DNA from: Argyresthia goedartella
Taxonomy: Eukaryota > Arthropoda > Insecta > Lepidoptera > Argyresthiidae
Reading direction: 5' to 3'
DNA: 64,000 bases
NCBI GenBank assembly: GCA_949825045.1
Contig: OX463806.1
Location: 41,254,208-41,318,207 of the forward strand
The notes below the pieces were generated by a model. It saw nothing but the letters and a program-made list of their open reading frames with translations, was not told the DNA's origin and did not search any database. Each line of letters begins with the position of its first letter. Position 1 is the stretch's first letter. The translations under genes were made by a program, and so were the position numbers. Of this stretch, positions 56,889 to 64,000 are shown one piece after another.

Positions 56889-57118
56889 GGACAATCTTAC
56901 ACAAATCGAACTGGCCCTAGTAAGCCCAATAAGGCTTGTGTTATGGGTACTAGTCAACGATATATGTAATAGAGTTAAATACTCATGTAAATATATAGAA
57001 AACTTCCAAGACTTAGAAATAAATATTCATGCTCATCACAAAAATATTTGCCCTTACCGGGAATCGAACACAGGACCGTCAACTTCGTAGGCAGAGTGTT
57101 CCGTCAGTTCCCTAGAGA
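56889..57118 (-). mobile_element. tRNA-derived SINE, second family, minus strand
   Basis: Directly abuts the previous SINE. On the minus strand it has GGAACACTCTGCCTACGAAG (A box) and GTCCTGTGTTCGATTCCCGG (B box), then GGGCAAATATTTTTGTGATG and AGCATGAATATTTATTTC, a common lepidopteran SINE body. Confidence 0.78.
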
Positions 57119-57164
57119 GAATTCTAGACAACAAATAAACGACAACTGTAAAAAAGCATTATGG

Positions 57165-57425
57165 GGTTAATCTGGCTCAACACAGGCCTTGCTGTTAATA
57201 ATTTTGTATTTTTTTATTCCTGCTTATTTATTATGATAATGATATTATAATATTTGTATTAGTTAAGCGCAAGCAATTTTTAAAAGAGATCTACAAATCA
57301 ATCTGTGGGAGTTTCTACGCCCTCTTCTCCCATAGTGGTCCAATGTAGAGAATTGGCAAAAAATGACGATTGCTAAGTATATATAAATATCTACAGTAAT
57401 AAAGACATTTGGAATTTGGAATTCA
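57165..57425 (+). repeat. Dispersed retroposon segment
   Basis: CAATCTGTGGGAGTTTCTAC, CCATAGTGGTCCAATGTAGA and TTGCTAAGTATATATAAATA. The first half is found inverted at 61290-61465, the second half inverted at 13563-13678, so all three are parts of one dispersed family. Confidence 0.65.
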
Positions 57426-57513
57426 TTTAGTAGAGATACGACATGGTTTTACAGCTGAAAAGTGAATAGTGCAAACGAGCGCTTTTTTCAACAACGGTAT
57501 AGCACAGAATCAT

Positions 57514-57551
57514 ACTCACAGCTCTAATACAATAGTATTAGAGCTGTGAGT
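57514..57551. repeat. Perfect 17-bp hairpin
   Basis: ACTCACAGCTCTAATAC, a 4-base loop AATA, then GTATTAGAGCTGTGAGT. No T run follows, so it is not a simple transcription terminator. Confidence 0.8.
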
Positions 57552-57589
57552 TGACTAAGAGTTGGTCTTTCGACTATTTGCTAGCTGGG

Positions 57590-57655
57590 ATTGCACTTCC
57601 TCGGGATTCGATCCCAGCACCTCTGGTTTAGGCTAGAATGCTTATAATCGATCTA
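57590..57655 (-). mobile_element. tRNA-like SINE head fragment
   Basis: On the minus strand TCTAGCCTAAACCAGAGG (A-box-like) precedes GGGATCGAATCCCG (B-box-like). Only the head is recognisable. Confidence 0.45.
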
Positions 57656-59720
57656 GTTCTAATCTTTTATTTGATCTAGGCGTGTACAGCAGATACAATG
57701 TCATCCAGCCATTACACATTCACCACCCGTAACGAGCGACTCGAGTTTACCGCGCATTTTATCACGTTTTACATTTTTGTGTGAGAGTCGCAAATTTTGA
57801 CATTTAGACGAGATAAAGTTGGCGCGCCACGGGTGCTGACTTCGTTCCTTGCTTATTTCGACATTTACTCGAGGTCTTCGAACTTACTGCTTTGGTATAA
57901 CTCGAATTGGATACGATTGATGTACTGTTTTTTTTTCCAGTAAACGCACGGGATGTAGTATAGATTAAGAGCAATGTACCTATCGCTCGCGGAGTCTGCG
58001 TCCCATATCTTCACACCTACCGAACGTTATCTAAACAGAGCAGCAAGTGGCCACAACTGGCAATTATGCCTCACCACTGCATTTTTACTATCGCTGTTTT
58101 TAGACGAGGATTCTACAGGAATTCAGGAATAGGTAGGCGATTCGGTTTTGGTGTCGTATACCTACTTGTGAAAACAGATAGTTTACTTGCGCACGCCTAA
58201 GAAGTTCCACTTCAAACTTTTTGGTATAAATAATAACTCAGCAGATTGGGTCTGAGTTGTTCTCCTGCCGATAAGTGCCTTCTTAGATAGCGATTTACCG
58301 GAATTGAGGACGCGCAGATCAGCAAACTTTTTTTCAATACTAATCTAGATTTCAGCAAGCGCTGAGATACTTAGTTAGATAATGAAAAGAGGTCCATAGG
58401 ATTTTCATGCCAAGATTTTTCTCTCTTTGTGTAAGAATGAAAGGTATAAGACAAGAAACGCAAAAATATCACCCGTAAAACCGACAACGATGTGCATCAC
58501 TTCGGTCTTTCAAGTTAAGTTTTAGTTTAGATTACTAAACATCTATTTAGAATTGCCTTTCTGGCTTAAAGACATTTGTCAGATAGATACAAAATGTATG
58601 AACCAGAGCCAGTCAACAAGAGGCCTGTTGGCAGGGAAACCCCCTGGATATCTATTTACCAGGAGACCAGAGTTCTTAAGGAGGTTGCAGACCACTCTTA
58701 TCACGGTCGTCACGGTCAGTTTTAGTCTGAGGGTGAGGTCTAGACCTCCAGGCTTCTAAAACGAACAGCAACGGACGTCACACGCATTATTATTACGTGA
58801 GTATGTTTCTTTGTCATCCATCCCAGATCATGTTATCAGTTGTAACTTGCAACCAACTATATGCTCCTAAAAACAACCAGGGTTTCAGAAGTATCTTAGA
58901 CAACCTGCGGATAGACAAAGATTTTCTTACTTTACCTAGTATATTTTAGTTAATTAGGAAAATCTGTGTCAGCTATATTTAAATTATTTCGAGATGATTT
59001 TTAGATTTTTTCATTGCGAAATTTTGGGGGGGGAAAGGAAAATTCCCATATAATTTGATCAAGGTCAAGGCGACGCAGTAGGCCAAAACTGCCTGTTGTA
59101 AATTAAATTTACGCAAAAAAGCAGGTATTAAAGCAGTTGTTTCTTTATACTATAGCTTTTTGATCATCATGAGTGTCAGCAAGGTTTCCTGAACGATTTA
59201 AACGTAATTTGATTATTTTTGCTCGATAGAAAAGTCTCCCGAACTCATCACAAAATATATTTTTTTACAATTTCTCACCAGTTTTTAATGTGTTTCGTTA
59301 TTATTTTTAATCTTTACAATAAATTTAAGCGTGTCACTCCGCTAGGTTAGTCCTTTATAGATCGGCGAAGAGCCTTTAAGTAGAGCCTTAAAGAGCCGTA
59401 AGCTGAAGGTCAAATTCTCAGTTCGGCTGGCGGGGTGCCCAGCCTTAACACATTTATTTACTTATACTTACCGCCTTATTCATAAAAGTCTAATAAACCT
59501 ATTTTAACTATAATGCCGTAATAATTAGTTTGTCTTTGTATGCCACTTTGAAATTTGTGTTTCTGAAAGAAAAGGACAAAGCACATTTTAGCTATCATAG
59601 GTTTGATAAGTTTTATGAATAAGGAGGTCAGTCTTTTATCATCTTTCATCTTTCTTTCATCTCGTCTGTCGTCTGAATGGCTCAATTGTCGTAGTCTAGA
59701 TGACAACAATACTTGATGCA
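57656..59720. other. Gene-free stretch
   Basis: No gene recognised. An open frame at 58553-58759 has no domain. A run of about 8 G lies near 59028. Confidence 0.35.
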
Positions 59721-59721
59721 A

Positions 59722-60145
59722 TCCTTTTTTATGCTGGACTAGACCAGTATAAAAAAGGACTTTTCGAGCATGACAAGTGAGACTAGTACATTTCCCACGA
59801 GTTCGCAAAGGCTTATATTTACGAAGCGATAATTTTACGGCACGAGCTGAAGGTTCGGAAAAAGCCTTTTCAAACGAGTTAGGAATATAATTTTTCCGCC
59901 TGAGAACCCAAAGTCAAGCGGCGGTTGTGCTATTTTTAGCTCAGAAGTCTGAAAATAATTTTCCACCCGGCTTTAAAAATTTACTTACCGAACAGGAGAG
60001 ATAAAATAGTAGATTTCCTACGAGTTCGCATTCTTATATTTACGAACCGAGAAGTTTACAGCACGAGCCGAAGGCGGGGTCGTAGCGAGGATCTTAAAGA
60101 AGCCTTTTCGAACGAGTTAGGAATAAAATGTTTCGCGGTTTGCCA
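59722..60145. repeat. Hairpin and tandem-like duplicated repeat
   Basis: CCTTTTTTATGCTGG and its complement CCAGTATAAAAAAGG form a hairpin at 59722-59757. Then two related units (about 59770-59905 and 59995-60145) share ACGAGTTCGCA, TTATATTTACGAA, GCACGAGC(C)GAAGG and AACGAGTTAGGAATA. It is a known style of lepidopteran dispersed repeat. Confidence 0.6.
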
Positions 60146-60394
60146 GTACCTTTTTTTACATCGTGCGGCGCTCGGTAAAAACAAAATCAGTGCGCGATTT
60201 CCATAAATGTTGTGTGGTTATTATCAATATATAGTCTGTTTTTTCTTCGCAAGTGTGTTGAAAAACCTTGCAGGAACCCGTGTACACTGATGGCTTTTTG
60301 GCTGGATTATTACCGCCTCGTGAGTAAGAAATATAAAAACATAGCACACTTGTATCATACATAATGTACTAAGTAGAAAAGCACTTCCTTATGA

Positions 60395-60510
60395 TTAGTT
60401 TCATGGCGATGGGCTAGTCCCTTGTCGCGCAAAATGAAGTGTTGAATATCTGGCTACACGTGGGCACAATTGTGCGTCTGCCACCCCGCGAGTGAAAGGC
60501 GTAACGATAT
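60395..60510 (+). mobile_element. SINE tail fragment
   Basis: GGCGATGGGCTAGTCCCTTG and TGGGCACAATTGTGCGTCTG match the 3' half of the SINE at 56599-56875. Confidence 0.65.
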
Positions 60511-60867
60511 TTTGTTTTGTTTAAAATACGTTTTTAAATTACCCAATAAATCGCTCTGGAACTTCCAGCTAGAACTAAGCTCAATTTGTTCGGAGTTGCG
60601 CACACGCATCCATCGACGACGGAGTACTTAGCAGCCATATTTCTTTCTCATTATCAGTGATATACGACCTCTTTACTGGAGGGTGATGACAGCACCCTCT
60701 CACTGGCCTGAAGAGAATATTGTTCTTTGAACTCGCTTTGAACTATGCATTACGTAGACATTGTAGCATACAACTTTTATATCAAGTTTCGTTCTCGCCG
60801 GCACTGTGGCAAATACCGTATCCTAAAACGGCGAAGAATATCGAAGTAGGCGAAGTAACTTATACTA

Positions 60868-60962
60868 CTAGCGCTCTTCAGTTTCGTGCGAGTTTCGTCG
60901 CACTCGGGAACTACTCGGGTGCTGTCAGTGTGCAAAAATACGCGAAACACTGAAAGAGCGCT
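60868..60962. repeat. 95-bp imperfect inverted repeat
   Basis: AGCGCTCTTCAGTTTCG at the left pairs with CGAAACACTGAAAGAGCGCT at the right. Between them are CGCACTCGGG and related GC-rich words. Confidence 0.6.
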
Positions 60963-63781
60963 TAATGATAAAAGCAAGGCTCTTCCTCCTCCTCCAATAT
61001 CCTCCCATGTGATTGGTTAATTGACAATCCCAATTTCCAATCTCTCTATACCTGTCTCTATCTACCTATTGGCTGGATCATGCGCAATAAAGGGGTGGGA
61101 AAGGGGAGTCTGAATATCCTCCTGATTGCTGCGTGCCTGGTAGATCAGTTGCTAGTGATAGCGCAGCTTTCTCCGTCAAAGTAACAACTTTTACCCAAAT
61201 ACTCCCATTTTGCGTGACATTCAAAATAGAAATAGTTCTTTATTTTTGGAAAATATTAGCATTTGTTTAGAAAACGTATTCTTTTTGCCTCATCTATACA
61301 GTGGCAGAAGGACGGCGAAGAAACTCCCACAGATTGATTTAGGTCTCTTTTAAATACATATAGGTTTTGTTTATCTAGTACAAATAATACAAATTATAAA
61401 TAATATGCAGGAATAAATAATTACAAAATTGTTAAGCGAGTTCTGTGTTGAGTTAGATTAACACCAGTTATACTCTTGTTACGTATGTAATATGCATAAT
61501 CTTGTCATTTATGTAGCTGACAAGGGCTAGGCCATCGCCGCAAATACGAAGATGTGAAGGTTACTAATGCCATTGTATGGTGAAAGCGGGACATAATAAA
61601 CCCTAATCTTACCCTTAATTAGCATTTTAATATTCCTCGGTGTGAACTATTGGTATTAGGCAGTAAATAAATGGGGACTATACCTTTATTTAGCTATATA
61701 TAGCTACGCCAGCGACTTAGACTTTTGGAATATATATTTAGATAAACGAACTAGTAATATTTTCTTGCGACAGTAAAATAAGACAAAATATATATTTTTT
61801 AATAAGTAGGATTCACGAAGACGCAATCCAAGTATTATGTTAAAAAATTTAAACAAAGTCACAATATAAAAAATTCGCATTGCAGTATGTTTTGTACCTG
61901 CATAGCTGGCGGATTACTCTCAGCTCACGGTAGTAGCGAATTTGTGGTAACCCGGGATTGCGCAGTCGGTCCTCCCTTTAATTAATAAAAACAAAAAGAT
62001 TTTTAGTTATTTTGCTAGAAGTAACCAAGGATTACTACATTTTCTTAAAATATGAACAACCTCGAAAATAAAAGAGGGAAAATATCCTATTTTGACAGTT
62101 TTTCGCTTTATCTTCGTGTTGCGCATCTCTATACGTAAAAATATTAAAAAAACGCATTACCAGCATAGTCAACAATCGGAAGACATAAAACATCGCAAAA
62201 AATAGACTCACAAAAAAGCAGTGGCCCCTAAAATCCGGTCAAGGGTTACGCTTTTTGGTTTAAAAAAAGATTCCTTTTTTATCCACAAACGCGAATGCAG
62301 GCAGAGCTAAACCATAAACCAAGTAGAGATACTGTTTGTCGTATAACATGTGTGGGAGTCTGAAACTAGGAAAATACGCAGTTTGCTGTACTACATTTTA
62401 CTGAAGGTCTATGAACCCCTTGGCAAAAGTAAGTAAAAAAGTAGAGAATTAGGTATATGTTACAAAAATATAAAAACAAGAACATATAGAGTACATCTGC
62501 GCAAAAAAAAACAATAATTGGGGGTCTTAACTTGAAAAAATAATTACATAAGCCCTGTATAAATAAAATATAGGCTGTCATAATTTGGACAAATATATTG
62601 TTTTATTATATTTGTGGTGGGAAACCTAATTTACAGTTGAAGAGTCAGGTTGGCTTTTTTGTGCAGTATATCGGCGGTAATGCATGGCGTAGTGTTATAT
62701 TAGGATCACGCGTACAGACAGACAGACGGACGAGCGGTCATGTGGCGTTGGTGGCGACCGCACACATCGTTTTAGGGTTTTTGAGGTAGTTATTTTTGGT
62801 ATTCTAATGTGAGTGAAATACTGAACAAAACTGTGAACCACAAGAATTGGAAAATTATAAGAGTTTTTTGGGAATTGTTGGTTTCTTTCTGAAGTGAGTT
62901 GGTGATTTCTTTATAACAGACATTACAAATATCCTTTACCCACGCAAAATTAACGTACAAAGAGACTAGCTTATTTCAAACAACAAACCCAAACCTTGGG
63001 TTAATTTTTTAAGTTTGTAAATATTGTAGCGCGAATAAGTACGTAAATTAAATACATAGATGAAAGTGAGTATACGATTTGCTTCAGAATGAATTCCTTA
63101 GTATACCATTGCCACAATCACCAGTACCAGAAACATCTAGGTACAATATCAAATCAAACATACCTATCTGAGAGGAAGCAGAGGCGAACATCAAGGTTGT
63201 CATTTAAGAAATTCATTCTCGATTTCGTCTTAAAGCTGCGTCAAAGAGGTTTCGTCCGACAGTATTTCAGGAATACCTTTGCATTAAAAAAGATCAAACG
63301 ATCGAAACAAACGCCGGTACGTGTAAACATATCAAATCTGTGAACGTGAGTCAAGCGTGCGCTCGGGATACGTAGTTTAATGTTATTTAATTGGTACAGT
63401 ATTCCAATTTTAACATTCCTGTTCGTACAGTACCGACTACAACCAACGCCCACTCGTCAGCTTTTAGACTTTCGAGATTCCAGCATCAATCGTCGACCCA
63501 TGTTAGAATAGTAATGTTAGAACGCTACTTTACTTATATACCAAGTTTTTATTCTACATGATTGTTACAAAAAATACTACACAATTACAATAAACATCGG
63601 GAATTTTTACTACACTTTTTAGCTTCAAAGCTAATGTCAAAATGCTACCTGCAAAACAACTACATTTGATGTAGTGAACCCATCAACTCACGTGATCACG
63701 AAGATAAACTGTATCTCAATTTCAAAACAGTGATTTTCTAAAGAAATATTTAAGGACTTGAGCGTACCAAGTTACAATTGT
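60963..63781. other. Gene-free stretch with repeat fragments
   Basis: 61290-61465 is an inverted copy of 57165-57330. A SINE-like GGCCATCGCCGC piece lies near 61535 on the minus strand. AGACAGACAGACGG lies near 62715. An open frame at 63089-63343 has no recognised domain. Nothing else supported. Confidence 0.4.
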
Positions 63782-63834
63782 GTTGGACTGCTGATATAAC
63801 TACACAATTCCTTATAGTATATCAGCAGTCCAAC
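63782..63834. repeat. 53-nt hairpin with 20-bp near-perfect stem
   Basis: GTTGGACTGCTGATATAACTA pairs with TAGTATATCAGCAGTCCAAC, one bulged A, around a loop of about 12 bases. It could be a MITE core or a small RNA precursor-like hairpin; no evidence of expression. Confidence 0.75.
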
Positions 63835-63884
63835 TGCGAAATTGTTTTGCAAACAACAAAACAAATTATCGCAATAATTGCCAA

Positions 63885-63950
63885 TCATGCCTCTGCCACC
63901 CCATGTGAAAAAAGGCCTGAATCTGTGTTTGTGGTGACGCCTGACGTTGT
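63885..63950 (+). mobile_element. SINE tail fragment
   Basis: CATGCCTCTGCCACCCCATG and GAAAAAAGGC then GTGACGCC match the end of the SINE at 56599-56875. It suggests another partial copy near the window end. Confidence 0.55.
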
Positions 63951-64000
63951 ATGTCATTGTAAAGGGGCAATTTATGTCATTGTCAGAACATCCGCATCCG

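Noticed and set aside
58553..58759. 68-codon plus-strand frame
   Set aside because: No domain, no splice or promoter evidence, and no similarity to any family I recognise.

Overview
The window reads as nuclear DNA of a moth or butterfly (Lepidoptera). Support comes from the density and kinds of mobile elements (hAT, Transib, Harbinger, P/THAP, Tc1-like, CR1-like and RTE LINEs, Ty3/gypsy, tRNA-derived SINEs with a CGTGAGGAAACC core), TTAGG-type pentamers inside a foldback element, and split eukaryotic genes. Order is certain only as insect; Lepidoptera is inferred from repeat style.

Three host genes are supported. (1) An apparently intronless SERAC1 homologue, 749 codons, minus strand, 8506-10755. 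(2) A six-exon plus-strand gene, 14045-39502, encoding a 255-residue protein with a PIN ribonuclease-type fold and all four expected acidic residues; its exons total only 768 bp and its introns hold most of the transposons. (3) The last coding exon of a minus-strand gene at 53090-53349, rich in Gly, Pro and Ser, whose other exons would lie to the right.

Layout: 1-1040 AT-rich DNA and a LINE tail; 1436-4706 and 4959-7889 two hAT elements with perfect 8-bp target duplications and decayed transposases; 8266-10755 SERAC1; 10868-13165 GC-rich repeat blocks flanking a 5'-truncated RTE LINE; 14031-39502 the PIN gene. Its intron 1 carries a LINE ORF1 relic, a THAP exon and a CR1-like LINE split by a 2.96-kb Transib element. 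Intron 3 carries a second CR1-like LINE split by a Harbinger relic. Intron 4 carries a foldback-type inverted repeat cluster. Intron 5 carries a 6.3-kb gypsy element with identical LTRs but two in-frame stops. From 40.8 kb on, the window is mostly intergenic or intronic: Tc1-like pieces, several MITEs, a Jockey/I-type LINE (44779-47761), a P-element-like THAP element (53937-55112), two adjacent SINEs (56599-57118), and many short perfect hairpins.

No bacterial features, CRISPR arrays, rRNA or convincing free-standing tRNA genes were seen. Coordinates of elements with matching terminal repeats and target duplications are exact to within a base or two; those of LINE remnants and dispersed repeats are approximate. 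All reading was by eye, without database search.
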